Origin: DATFNI01 sp963712305
Lineage (GTDB): Bacteria; Bacteroidota; Rhodothermia; Balneolales; DATFMH01
NCBI GenBank assembly: GCA_963712305.1
Contig: CAVQHI010000002.1
Span: 1,116,001-1,180,000 of the forward strand
Length of the DNA stretch: 64,000 nt
Direction of reading: 5' to 3'
Shown here: positions 27,097 to 35,815 of the stretch, in pieces
Position numbering within the stretch: position 1 is the first letter of the stretch
How the letters are laid out: each line of letters starts with the position of its first letter
Position numbers and translations under genes: made by a program
The notes under the pieces: generated by a model
What the model saw: the letters and a program-made list of their open reading frames with translations, nothing else
The model's database searches: none
Told to the model about the DNA's origin: nothing

Positions 27097-28299
27097 ATGG
27101 AAAAACAACCGGTAGTGGCACTTTTTATAGAAGGAACGTATCCCTGGCATCGTGGTGGGGTCAGTGAATGGGTTCATCAGTATGTACATGCTTTTCCTGA
27201 ATTGAGGTTCGAGGTTATACAGGTAGTGACCGAAGACGAAAGTGGATTTACTCCAGAGGATATCGTCTATACGCTTGCACCCAATATTACTCGTTTTTTG
27301 CGTATTACACCCCCGAAACAACGTGACAATACCTGGCCGGATCTCACGGCATGGTACGATCAGTGGAACAGTACTCTTTCAGAAATTGCTCTGAATGCGA
27401 CGCTGGTTCATGCCACTAATACCGGATTTGCCGGGTGGCTTGGAGCCAGGTTGTCTGCGATGACCGGATCACCTATGATTCTAACTGAACACGCTCTTTA
27501 CTGGAAAGAAGTAGAGCTTGGTGCTGCCAGCCTTGAGTGCGGATATCATCTTCCGAAAAGTGTCGAGGCACGCCGGAAACTGACCGAATTTTTTAGGATG
27601 ATCGCAAGAGTTGTATACGAACAATCGAGTGCCGTAATCAGCGTATCCAAGACAAACCTTGAGCCTCAGAAGGAATATGGAGCGCTTCATGCCGGCTATA
27701 TTCCTAATGGCGTTGGTGAGGGATTATTTTCTATCGGCGATCAAAGATCTCACATGAGGATTGTTGGAAAACCTATTCATATTGGTTGGGTCGGACGCTG
27801 TGCGGACATTAAAGATCCGCTGCATTTCTTTGATTTAGTCGATGGCTTTCGCAGGAAAAATCTGAGTGCCCGGTTTACGATGTATCTCGCAGATGCCAAT
27901 GAGGATGGGCTTGCGGATAAAGTGAAATCGATCGCTGAAAAATTCCCTGAAGTGGAATTAGTCTGGAATGAATCCGCTGTAAACGCGTACCAGGATTTGG
28001 ATGCACTATGTATAACAAGCAAGAATGAATCGCAGCCACTCGTCTTATTTGAAGCTCTGGCGGCAGGAGTACTGCCGATTGGCTGGCAGGTAGGGGATGC
28101 CGATGAACGTTTCGGTTTTTTTGTTCCACAAAACACGCTCGTAGACGTGTTGATCAGGATGATATCCAATTTATGGAATAAACCAAGTGCCTGGTTTAAT
28201 GTTCTGGAGGATCGAAGAATCTATGCGAAGAAATTTCATACGTGGTCTAATATCTTCGATCAGTATCGGAATTTATTCGCCCCCTTACTGGTATCTTAG
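27097..28299 (+). CDS. PelF-like GT4 glycosyltransferase
   Basis: A 400-residue retaining GT-B glycosyltransferase. The N-terminus VALFIEGTYPWHRGGVSEWVHQ is characteristic of the PelF group, and the C-terminal half holds HIGWVGRCADIKDP and the E-x7-E-like donor site SKNESQPLVLFEALAAG. The ATG at 27097 places this motif close to the start, as in the family; a frame extension reaches GTG 27028. PelF polymerises a hexosamine exopolysaccharide with other Pel proteins, but none of those genes is here, so the acceptor and product are unknown. No membrane segment is seen. The gene stands alone, followed by a terminator. Confidence 0.82.
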   Translation: MEKQPVVALFIEGTYPWHRGGVSEWVHQYVHAFPELRFEVIQVVTEDESGFTPEDIVYTLAPNITRFLRITPPKQRDNTWPDLTAWYDQWNSTLSEIALNATLVHATNTGFAGWLGARLSAMTGSPMILTEHALYWKEVELGAASLECGYHLPKSVEARRKLTEFFRMIARVVYEQSSAVISVSKTNLEPQKEYGALHAGYIPNGVGEGLFSIGDQRSHMRIVGKPIHIGWVGRCADIKDPLHFFDLVDGFRRKNLSARFTMYLADANEDGLADKVKSIAEKFPEVELVWNESAVNAYQDLDALCITSKNESQPLVLFEALAAGVLPIGWQVGDADERFGFFVPQNTLVDVLIRMISNLWNKPSAWFNVLEDRRIYAKKFHTWSNIFDQYRNLFAPLLVS

Positions 28300-28323
28300 G
28301 ATAAAACCTGGTGTGTGGATGTT

Positions 28324-28356
28324 GAGACGTTAAATTCAGCGTCTCTGCATTTTTTC
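28324..28356 (+). terminator. Rho-independent terminator after the glycosyltransferase
   Basis: GAGACG (28324-28329) pairs with CGTCTC (28340-28345), followed shortly by TTTTTT. It lies between converging genes. Confidence 0.7.
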
Positions 28357-28362
28357 CTGAGG

Positions 28363-29616
28363 CTATCTGTCACACTCCTTAGGGTGTACGACGTAATGCT
28401 TGACTACCGGTTTGGTCAGCGCAATGATGTTTTTTGTATCAGCTGCCTTTGAAAATTCTACCGCCACACCCTCATCATTGAGAATCCAAATGCTGTCTTG
28501 CTGGTATTTATAGGCTTCACTGTAATTTTGATCAAAATGCAGATAATACGAGACTGCTTCGTCATCTGACGGTAATCTGCACTCATTCAGAAATCTCACC
28601 GTTTTTTGTGTCATCTCATCTTTATAATCCTGCGTAGGTTCCTGCTTCAGAAATGTTGTACGCGGCAGTTGTCTGTTCAGGAAGCGATGGCAAAGATCTC
28701 TGAGTATCGGGTCCTTTTCGAATTGCCAGTACTTGATACTTAATAAGACATCGTCATCATCGATCATGGTATAGTGTCGTATTAGCGTCTCATTGAGTTC
28801 ATTACGTGCTGAAGGATAGTTCTCCAGAAAATATTGAAGCGAGGGTGATGGTTGATGGAGTGATTGTCCATCAGCGATTAGACGTCTTACTCTTCTGAAG
28901 ATGGCATGCATCAGCTTATCAGCGCTCAATACCGTCTTGTGGAGGTATACCTGCATGTACATCAGTCGTCTGGCAATGATATAGTTTTCAACGGCATAGA
29001 TGCCCTTTTGCTCGATGACAATATTCCCTTTATGAACGCGCATCGTTTTTATGAGACGGTCAATTCCAATTGAGCCTTCGTATACCCCAGTGTAATTGCT
29101 ATCGCGTTTCAGGTAGTCGAGACGATCGATATCAAGCTGGGAAGAAACAAGCTGATGCAGGAAACGCTTTGGATACTGATCGGTAAAGATATCAATTGCT
29201 GTATTCAGCTCACCATCCATTTCATTGTTTAACTGCTCCATCAGCTTCAGGGTCATCATCTCGTGATTGAAATCCTGTATGATGTTAGTCTCCAGAGTAT
29301 GAGAAAAAGGCCCGTGACCGATGTCATGCAGCAGGATCGCCATTAGCGTCCCTTCATACTCACTGTAGGTGATGGTCGTATCTTTTTCCTGCAGACTCTG
29401 AAGCACGCGCTGCATGACACCCATGGCACCGAGAGCATGTGAAAAACGCGAATGTTCAGCTCCGGGGAAGACCAGGTAACCCAGGCCAAGCTGACGTATG
29501 CGTCGTAATCGCTGGAAATAAGGGTGATCTATGAGCCGCAGAATGGGTCCTTTGGGTATGCTGATAAACCCATGGACCGGATCGGAAAAAATCTTGTACA
29601 TCACACTTTTATCCAT
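28363..29616 (-). CDS. SAMHD1-like HD-domain phosphohydrolase
   Basis: A 417-residue HD-superfamily protein. The N-terminus KIFSDPVHGFISIP and LRRIRQLG are hallmarks of the dNTPase/SAMHD1-like group. The metal-binding residues are in EHSRFSHALG, LLHDIGHGPFSHTLE and the later Asp in QLDIDRLDYLKRD. Family members hydrolyse dNTPs or other nucleotides; the exact substrate is not determinable. A TTG two codons upstream (29622) is possible, but the ATG at 29616 is taken. It is followed on the same strand, upstream in map order, by a thioesterase gene 30 bases away. Confidence 0.88.
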   Translation of the reverse strand: MDKSVMYKIFSDPVHGFISIPKGPILRLIDHPYFQRLRRIRQLGLGYLVFPGAEHSRFSHALGAMGVMQRVLQSLQEKDTTITYSEYEGTLMAILLHDIGHGPFSHTLETNIIQDFNHEMMTLKLMEQLNNEMDGELNTAIDIFTDQYPKRFLHQLVSSQLDIDRLDYLKRDSNYTGVYEGSIGIDRLIKTMRVHKGNIVIEQKGIYAVENYIIARRLMYMQVYLHKTVLSADKLMHAIFRRVRRLIADGQSLHQPSPSLQYFLENYPSARNELNETLIRHYTMIDDDDVLLSIKYWQFEKDPILRDLCHRFLNRQLPRTTFLKQEPTQDYKDEMTQKTVRFLNECRLPSDDEAVSYYLHFDQNYSEAYKYQQDSIWILNDEGVAVEFSKAADTKNIIALTKPVVKHYVVHPKECDR

Positions 29617-29646
29617 AGACAAAAAAATCTTATTTCGATAAACAGA

Positions 29647-30093
29647 TCAACTGTCGGAATCTGTCAGTTTTGTTAGGTGTCCGGAAGGAATATCGGGTAG
29701 TCTTGCCGGTTTTTGTCCTGAAACGTCATACCATACCAATACTGATTCACATACAGCTTTTAATTTATGGGTCGCCTTATCGAAACAACCCTGTTGCAAG
29801 TGAATGCTTGTGTTGCCGGTGGATACGATGCGCGCTCCAATTGTCAGTGTTGAAGGATAGGAGACGGTCTGAGTGTAATCGATATCGATATGAACGAGGA
29901 CGAAAGAACGATCTTTTCTTAGATCTTCGAGTAAAGATGGTATCGAACGAAAATATTGGATACGGGATTCTTCAAAATATGTGTTAAAAATGGCGTTATT
30001 AACATGATTCAGAGGATCCAGATCTCTGAATCGTACTGGTATCGATGTCCAGTGAGAAAAGGCTTTGGGATCAAATGGAATATTCTTTTTCAT
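29647..30093 (-). CDS. Hotdog-fold acyl-CoA thioesterase (4HBT family)
   Basis: A 148-residue protein with the 4-hydroxybenzoyl-CoA thioesterase signature VRFRDLDPLNHVNNAIFNTYFEESR, whose first Asp is the expected catalytic position. Proteins of this size hydrolyse acyl-CoA thioesters in the cytoplasm; the substrate is not known. It precedes the HD-domain gene on the same strand with a 30-base gap, so the two are probably cotranscribed, though no functional link is evident. Confidence 0.85.
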   Translation of the reverse strand: MKKNIPFDPKAFSHWTSIPVRFRDLDPLNHVNNAIFNTYFEESRIQYFRSIPSLLEDLRKDRSFVLVHIDIDYTQTVSYPSTLTIGARIVSTGNTSIHLQQGCFDKATHKLKAVCESVLVWYDVSGQKPARLPDIPSGHLTKLTDSDS

Positions 30094-30275
30094 CTTATGT
30101 CGTAAAATTTTTTAAAATCCATAATGATCATGCAACTGTTTCGTAAGTTCCGGCCGGTTAATGCGTTGAACAAAATAAGGGTAAGGCAGTTGATAAACTC
30201 AGATTTTTGGGGTACAATCGAAAGCTGGCTGGCTAAAAGCATTAAATACGAATCTGTATCATCATACAATTTTCT

Positions 30276-31346
30276 ATGTTCAATAATGAAGAGCTTGAAC
30301 TCCTGAAGCAATTATTATCAACACCCAGCCCGACGGGTTTTGAAACAGCAGGGCAAAAGGTTTGGTTAAATTACGTAAAAGAATTTGCTGACGATATTAA
30401 TGCTGATTCTTACGGTTCAGTGGCAGCGCATCTCCAGGTCGATTCTGATGCAATCACCGTTATGGTTGAGGCCCACTGTGACGAAATCGGCATGATGATC
30501 AATTACATCGATGACAATGGCTTTGTATATGTCACCCGATTAGGCGGCAGTGACCCGGCTATCACCAGGGCACGCCGTGTTCATATCCACACGCGGGAAG
30601 GCATCGTTGCCGGCGTGACAGGTAATACGGCCATCCATCTTCAGGACAAAGACAAAAAGAAAGTACCCGAGTGGGGTGAAATTTTTATTGATATCGGAGT
30701 AACGAATAAAGAAGAAGCGTTAAAACTGGTCCAGGTTGGAATTCCTGTAACATATGCGGATGATTACGAATTTCTGAACGAAGAAATCATTACGGCCCGT
30801 GCACTTGATAACCGGATTGGCGGATTCATTATCGCACAAGTGCTGAAAAAACTCTCTGACGAACGAGACAAATTGAAGGTGAATGTTGTTGCTGTTAATT
30901 CTGTACAGGAAGAGATTGGCGGGTTTGGCGCGCGTATGATGAGTTTGAGTTTGCATCCGGACGTTGCTCTTGTTACGGATGTAACTCATTCGACGGACAC
31001 GCCGGGTATTGACCTTCGGCAACATGGAAAAATAGAGCTGGGTAAGGGCGCTGCACTGCAATACGGATCAGCTAATCATCCCGTTCTCGTCCGTCATCTT
31101 GAGGAGACGGCAAAAAAGTATGAAATTCCGGTGCAGTATGAGGCAAACAGCAACAGAACGGGAACAGACACAGACAGTATTTTTTACCAAAACGGCGGTA
31201 TCCCCAGTGCACTCGTCTCAGTTCCTCTGAGATATATGCACTCTCCCGCGGAGATCGTCCACATCAAAGACGTGGAATATGTTGTGGAGCTAATGATGCG
31301 CGGTGTACAGACTATCGAGCGAAACGCATCGTTCAATGTACTATAA
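30276..31346 (+). CDS. M42 family metallopeptidase (glutamyl/deblocking aminopeptidase)
   Basis: A 356-residue cytoplasmic zinc aminopeptidase that forms large hollow complexes in related bacteria. Metal ligands and catalytic residues are visible: the His in VEAHCDEIGMM, the Asp in ARALDNRIGG, the catalytic Glu pair in VQEEIGGFGA, the Asp in LVTDVTHS, and the C-terminal His in MHSPAEIVH. The ATG at 30276 gives the usual start before LLSTPSPTGFE. It is divergent from the thioesterase gene and ends 55 bases before the first M1-type peptidase gene, forming part of a peptidase-rich stretch. Confidence 0.93.
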   Translation: MFNNEELELLKQLLSTPSPTGFETAGQKVWLNYVKEFADDINADSYGSVAAHLQVDSDAITVMVEAHCDEIGMMINYIDDNGFVYVTRLGGSDPAITRARRVHIHTREGIVAGVTGNTAIHLQDKDKKKVPEWGEIFIDIGVTNKEEALKLVQVGIPVTYADDYEFLNEEIITARALDNRIGGFIIAQVLKKLSDERDKLKVNVVAVNSVQEEIGGFGARMMSLSLHPDVALVTDVTHSTDTPGIDLRQHGKIELGKGAALQYGSANHPVLVRHLEETAKKYEIPVQYEANSNRTGTDTDSIFYQNGGIPSALVSVPLRYMHSPAEIVHIKDVEYVVELMMRGVQTIERNASFNVL

Positions 31347-31401
31347 GTCCTTCTCAGGCTGATCTTTTTTGAGACATCCAGTAATAAAATACAAGTTAAC
31401 A

Positions 31402-33399
31402 ATGAAGCATAAAGCACATCTATGGCTGGCACTCTGCTGGGTACTGCTGTTCGCAGCTCAGGGTTATGCCCAGCAAAAATCCAAATATGATCCTCTTAAA
31501 GCATTTGACCCCAATTTTGATAATCAACCCGGCAACAGCTACCGCGCCGGCAACGGCGAGCCCGGACCTGACTATTGGCAAAACAGGGCTGATTATCAGA
31601 TAGATGCGAAGCTTGATACCACTGATAAGCATATCGAAGGAACAGTAGAGATTACTTACACCAATAACAGTCCTCATGTGCTGCGTCGCCTGTGGCTCCA
31701 GCTGGATCAGAATGTGTTCAAGTCAACGTCGCGGGGTACCTACGTTACGCCCGTTGGTGGCAATCGTTTTGGTCGTGGCGGCATCAAGGATGGAGGATAC
31801 GATCTGAAGTCTGTAGAAGTTGATGGGCATAAAGCCGAGTACCTGGTGAGCGATACCCGTATGCGTATCAAACTGAATGATCCGATTAAGGCCAAGGGAG
31901 GCAAAGCAAAAGTCAAGATTGCATTCTCTTTCAAGATTCCTCACTACGGTATTGACCGTATGGGCTATCAGCCAACGAAGAATGGGATCATCTATGAGAT
32001 TGCACAATGGTATCCTCGAATGGAAGTGTTTGATGATGTTCGCGGATGGAATACGCTTCCTTACCTTGGTCAGGGCGAGTTTTATCTTGAATACGGCGAC
32101 TTTGATGTGAAAATAACGGCGCCCGCCGACATGATTGTTGTCTCCTCCGGAGCATTGCAGAATGAACGCGATGTCTACACAAAAGAGCAGGTCAAACGCC
32201 TGGACCAAGCCCGTAACAGCGATAAAACAGTTTATATTCGTAAGCCGGATGAAGTGACTAATCCTGACTCCCGTCCGAAGAAAAACGGTGATCTGACCTG
32301 GCACTTCAAACTCAACAATGCACGTGACGTTGCGTGGGCTGCTTCAAAGGCCTTTGTAATCGATGCGGCACGAATCAATCTTCCTGAAAACAAGCACTCT
32401 TTGGCGATGTCGGCTTATCCTGCCGAAGTTGCAGGTGATTCAGCCTGGGGAAGATCTACCGAGTATGTTAAAAAGACGCTCGAGATCAACTCTAAGATGT
32501 GGTATCCCTACATTTATCCAACTGCCGTTAATGTGGCCGGAAACGTAGCGGGGATGGAATATCCTGGAATCGTATTTTGCGGCTGGAAGAACACCGGAGC
32601 TGGCCTCTGGGGAGTAACCACGCACGAGTTTGGTCACAACTGGTTCCCGATGACTGTCGGTTCTAATGAACGTCGTTATGCATGGATGGACGAAGGATTC
32701 AATACTTTTATCGATATCTATGCCACGCGAATGTTCAATAGCGATGAATACGGCGATTATGACCATATTTCTGATCAGCCTGCCAATTTTGCTCGTTACC
32801 TCATGTATTTCAAATTTCATGGTATCAAGCAACAGCCAATCATGACTCTTCCGGATGTGATCAATCCCGATTTTCTTGGAATTGCCGCTTACGAAAAACC
32901 GGCTCTCGGATTGTACATGCTTCGTGAATATGTTCTCGGACATGAACGGTTTGATGATGCATTCCGCGCGTATATTCGCAGGTGGGCTTTCAAGCATCCG
33001 ACACCAACCGATTTCTTCCGAACCATGAATTCGGTCGCCGGTGAGAACCTGGATTGGTTCTGGAAAGGATGGTTTGAGAAAGACTGGCAAATCGATCAGG
33101 CTGTGACCGATGTCCACTACGTAAATCAGGATCCGACACAGGGTGCCTATATCACTGTGAAGAACCTGGACAAAATGCCCATGCCTTGTACGGTTAAAGT
33201 GTACGAATCGAATGGTAAGACGGGTGAAGTGAAGCTGCCGGTTGAAATCTGGCACGACGGCTCGAAGTGGACCTTTGAATATCATTCAACCAGCAAGATC
33301 GACTCGGTTGAGGTTGATCCGGACAATATGCTTCCGGATATGAAACCGGAAAACAACAAGTGGGTACCGATAGACGCAAAGTCTAATAGTCCCCATTAA
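31402..33399 (+). CDS. Secreted M1-type metallopeptidase, copy 1
   Basis: A 665-residue exported zinc metallopeptidase. The ATG at 31402 gives a clean signal peptide ending in QGYAQQ; a TTG 11 codons upstream is disfavoured. After a short FDPNFDNQPG linker comes the N-terminal beta domain (ITYTNNSPH, RRLWLQLDQN), then the catalytic domain with H408-E-x-x-H412 and Glu431, exactly the HExxH-x18-E spacing of M1. The exopeptidase motif reads GMEYPG instead of GAMEN. No type IX tail is present, so it is probably periplasmic. It is one of four paralogues in this window and is followed by a strong terminator. Confidence 0.9.
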   Translation: MKHKAHLWLALCWVLLFAAQGYAQQKSKYDPLKAFDPNFDNQPGNSYRAGNGEPGPDYWQNRADYQIDAKLDTTDKHIEGTVEITYTNNSPHVLRRLWLQLDQNVFKSTSRGTYVTPVGGNRFGRGGIKDGGYDLKSVEVDGHKAEYLVSDTRMRIKLNDPIKAKGGKAKVKIAFSFKIPHYGIDRMGYQPTKNGIIYEIAQWYPRMEVFDDVRGWNTLPYLGQGEFYLEYGDFDVKITAPADMIVVSSGALQNERDVYTKEQVKRLDQARNSDKTVYIRKPDEVTNPDSRPKKNGDLTWHFKLNNARDVAWAASKAFVIDAARINLPENKHSLAMSAYPAEVAGDSAWGRSTEYVKKTLEINSKMWYPYIYPTAVNVAGNVAGMEYPGIVFCGWKNTGAGLWGVTTHEFGHNWFPMTVGSNERRYAWMDEGFNTFIDIYATRMFNSDEYGDYDHISDQPANFARYLMYFKFHGIKQQPIMTLPDVINPDFLGIAAYEKPALGLYMLREYVLGHERFDDAFRAYIRRWAFKHPTPTDFFRTMNSVAGENLDWFWKGWFEKDWQIDQAVTDVHYVNQDPTQGAYITVKNLDKMPMPCTVKVYESNGKTGEVKLPVEIWHDGSKWTFEYHSTSKIDSVEVDPDNMLPDMKPENNKWVPIDAKSNSPH

Positions 33400-33431
33400 T
33401 TAGCTTTTCCTTTGATGTAGATTACGTTGAG

Positions 33432-33467
33432 AAGAGCCCACTCCTAAGTAAGAGTGGGCTCTTTTTT
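33432..33467 (+). terminator. Strong terminator after M1 copy 1
   Basis: A perfect 12-bp stem (AAGAGCCCACTC at 33432-33443 with 33452-33463) with an 8-base loop runs into six Ts. It separates copy 1 from copy 2, so the paralogues are not one transcript. Confidence 0.92.
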
Positions 33468-33509
33468 ATCAACCAGAGATTAGAGATTAACTCCAAATAC
33501 AAAGCATAG

Positions 33510-35483
33510 ATGAATCATCGTATCAGTCGTTTAATTCTATCGTTGAGTGTAGTTTTAGCTTGCTCAGCAGTGGTTATGGCGCAAAGTATCAAAGATTCTG
33601 CCCGTTACAATCCGCGTCAGACATTTGATCCGACATTCGACAGTAGTCCGGGGAACCAGATACGCGCGGGCGATGGTGAACCGGGACCCGACTATTGGCA
33701 AAACAGGGCTGATTATGTGATTCATGCTTCATTGGATACGGCAGATTTCAAGGTTAATGGAACAGTCAAAATTCACTACACCAACAATAGTCCGCATGCA
33801 TTAACCTATCTGTGGTTGCAGTTAGAGCAGAATCTTTATAAAAAATCATCGCTGGGTGCTCAATCTGTTCCATCGACTGGTGCCGAATATGGTCCGACTG
33901 ATTTTACGGGTGGATACCATATCCATAGTGTTGAGATAAAAGAAAACGGGAGCTGGAAAAAAGCTAATTACCTGATTACGGATACCCGGATGCAGGTTCG
34001 TCTGCCGGATGCCTTGCCTGCTAAAGGCGGGGATACCGAACTGAAAATCTCATATGATTTTCAGATACCGGAAGATGGTGTTGATATCATGGGCCGAACC
34101 GATACTAAGAACGGGTGGATATGCGAAGTGGCCCAATGGTATCCGCGCATGGCAGTGTACGACGATGTGCTGGGCTGGAACAACCTGCCGTTTCTTGGAG
34201 CGGGTGAGTTTTACTTAGAGTACGGAAATTTCGATGTCTACCTGACCGTGCCGTGGAACCAGATCGTAGTAGCTTCAGGCAAGCTTGAAAATCCGCATGA
34301 AGTGTTGACCTCGACAGAAATCAAGCGTTTGAAAGAAGCGGAAAAAAGTGATAAGACAATTTACATCCGGAAGCCTGGCGAAGTAAATGACCCGCAAACA
34401 CGACCGGTTCAGAATGGCATGCTTACCTGGCACTATAAAATTGAAAATGCACGTGATTTCTCCTGGGCCAGTTCCAAAGCTTTCATCTGGGATGCCGCGC
34501 GGGTTGATCTTCCGGGCGGGAAAAATCCCCTGGCAATGTCAGTATATCCTGTTGAAAGCAATGGCAAGGATCGCTGGAGCCGTTCAACAGAGTATCTAAA
34601 ATTTAGCATGGAGTTCTATTCAAAGTTCTGGAAGTTCGATTATCCATGGCCTAATGCGGTCACTGTTGCCGGAAATGTGGGAGGTATGGAGTATCCCGGA
34701 ATTGTTTTTTGTAGTAAGAATGCGCAAAAAAGTGGCTTATTTGGTGTGACAACACACGAGATTGGTCACTCATGGTTCCCGATGATTGTAGGATCTGACG
34801 AGCGCCGCTATGCATGGATGGATGAAGGCTTCAATACGTTTCAGAACTACTATGCAAGAGAATCATTCAATAGCGGCGAGTATGCGTCGAGTCAAACACC
34901 TGTCGATAATATTATGAGGCGTTATAAAAAAGACAACGATCAACCCATTCTCACATACGCTGATCGGATGAGTGCCGGTAACCTGGGCTACCTTGCTTAC
35001 TCAAAACCGGCAGCCGGATTGTACCTGTTGAGAGAGGTTTTGCTCGGTCATGATCGCTTTGACTATGCCTTTCAAACGTACGTGCATCGCTGGGCGTATA
35101 AGCATCCCAAACCAAAGGACTTCTTCCGGACCATGAATGATGCATCCGGCAGCGATTTAAACTGGTTCTGGAAAGGGTGGATTTATAATAACTGGAAACT
35201 CGATCAGGCTGTCACTGATGTTTCATATAAGAACAATGATCCTAAAAACGGGACTGTGATAACGCTGGTAAACAAAGACAAACTGGTAATGCCGGTAACG
35301 CTAAAAATTGTAATGGAAAGCGGGCGGACTGACACGCTCAAATTACCCTTCCAGATTTGGCAAAAATCAGGCACTTTTAAAGTGTCTTATGATTCGAACG
35401 CTCCCATTGATTCTGTGATCATAGATCCGGGGCATATTCTTCCTGATATTGACCGGTCGAACAATAAGTGGGTCAGCCAGTAA
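33510..35483 (+). CDS. Secreted M1-type metallopeptidase, copy 2
   Basis: A 657-residue paralogue with signal peptide (LACSAVVMAQ). Zinc site H416-E-I-G-H420 and Glu439 in the WMDEGFN segment; GMEYPG at the exopeptidase position. It differs from the others by a Ser after the second His (HEIGHSWF) and by a more divergent C-terminal strand region. The 27-base stretch encoding DYWQNRADY is identical to copy 1, supporting duplication. No T9SS tail. Role in peptide breakdown is inferred from the family. Confidence 0.9.
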   Translation: MNHRISRLILSLSVVLACSAVVMAQSIKDSARYNPRQTFDPTFDSSPGNQIRAGDGEPGPDYWQNRADYVIHASLDTADFKVNGTVKIHYTNNSPHALTYLWLQLEQNLYKKSSLGAQSVPSTGAEYGPTDFTGGYHIHSVEIKENGSWKKANYLITDTRMQVRLPDALPAKGGDTELKISYDFQIPEDGVDIMGRTDTKNGWICEVAQWYPRMAVYDDVLGWNNLPFLGAGEFYLEYGNFDVYLTVPWNQIVVASGKLENPHEVLTSTEIKRLKEAEKSDKTIYIRKPGEVNDPQTRPVQNGMLTWHYKIENARDFSWASSKAFIWDAARVDLPGGKNPLAMSVYPVESNGKDRWSRSTEYLKFSMEFYSKFWKFDYPWPNAVTVAGNVGGMEYPGIVFCSKNAQKSGLFGVTTHEIGHSWFPMIVGSDERRYAWMDEGFNTFQNYYARESFNSGEYASSQTPVDNIMRRYKKDNDQPILTYADRMSAGNLGYLAYSKPAAGLYLLREVLLGHDRFDYAFQTYVHRWAYKHPKPKDFFRTMNDASGSDLNWFWKGWIYNNWKLDQAVTDVSYKNNDPKNGTVITLVNKDKLVMPVTLKIVMESGRTDTLKLPFQIWQKSGTFKVSYDSNAPIDSVIIDPGHILPDIDRSNNKWVSQ

Positions 35484-35815
35484 TTAGTTTGTACATAACG
35501 GAAGATAATCCTTATGTAAAAAAAGGTAACGCTTGTAAAAAAGGAATGACAGGAGCCAAATTATTGATAGCTAAAGTGTAAATTATTCAATTGACCGGAA
35601 AACAAAGTAAGTGTGTGGTCGGTTTAGTTTTAAGGAAGGACGACTAAGTACTGACAGAACCAGGACAGGAACACTGTGTTTTGCTTACTTGTATTACTCT
35701 ATCGGCGAGAGATTTGATGCTCTTCATGTATCAATATTGCCTGAAACACTTGTGTCTTGTCGAAAAAACAGAGCTATAAATTTTTGTTGCAACCATTAAT
35801 AAACGCATCGTTAAT
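35484..35815. other. Intergenic region between M1 copies 2 and 3
   Basis: 332 bases with no supported gene; a 62-codon frame at 35611-35799 has no ribosome-binding site or recognisable sequence. A bulged hairpin at 35492-35518 (TACATAA pairing with TTATGTA) follows the copy 2 stop, but it runs into As rather than Ts, so it is not a standard terminator for this strand. Confidence 0.5.

Noticed and set aside
32440..33285. Long open frame (281 codons) on the minus strand inside M1 copy 1
   Set aside because: It is fully inside a well-supported gene, has no family resemblance and no ribosome-binding site. Similar antisense frames occur in several genes here as by-products of codon usage.
35611..35799. 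Open frame of 62 codons between M1 copies 2 and 3
   Set aside because: No ribosome-binding site, no signal peptide and no recognisable sequence; consistent with chance.
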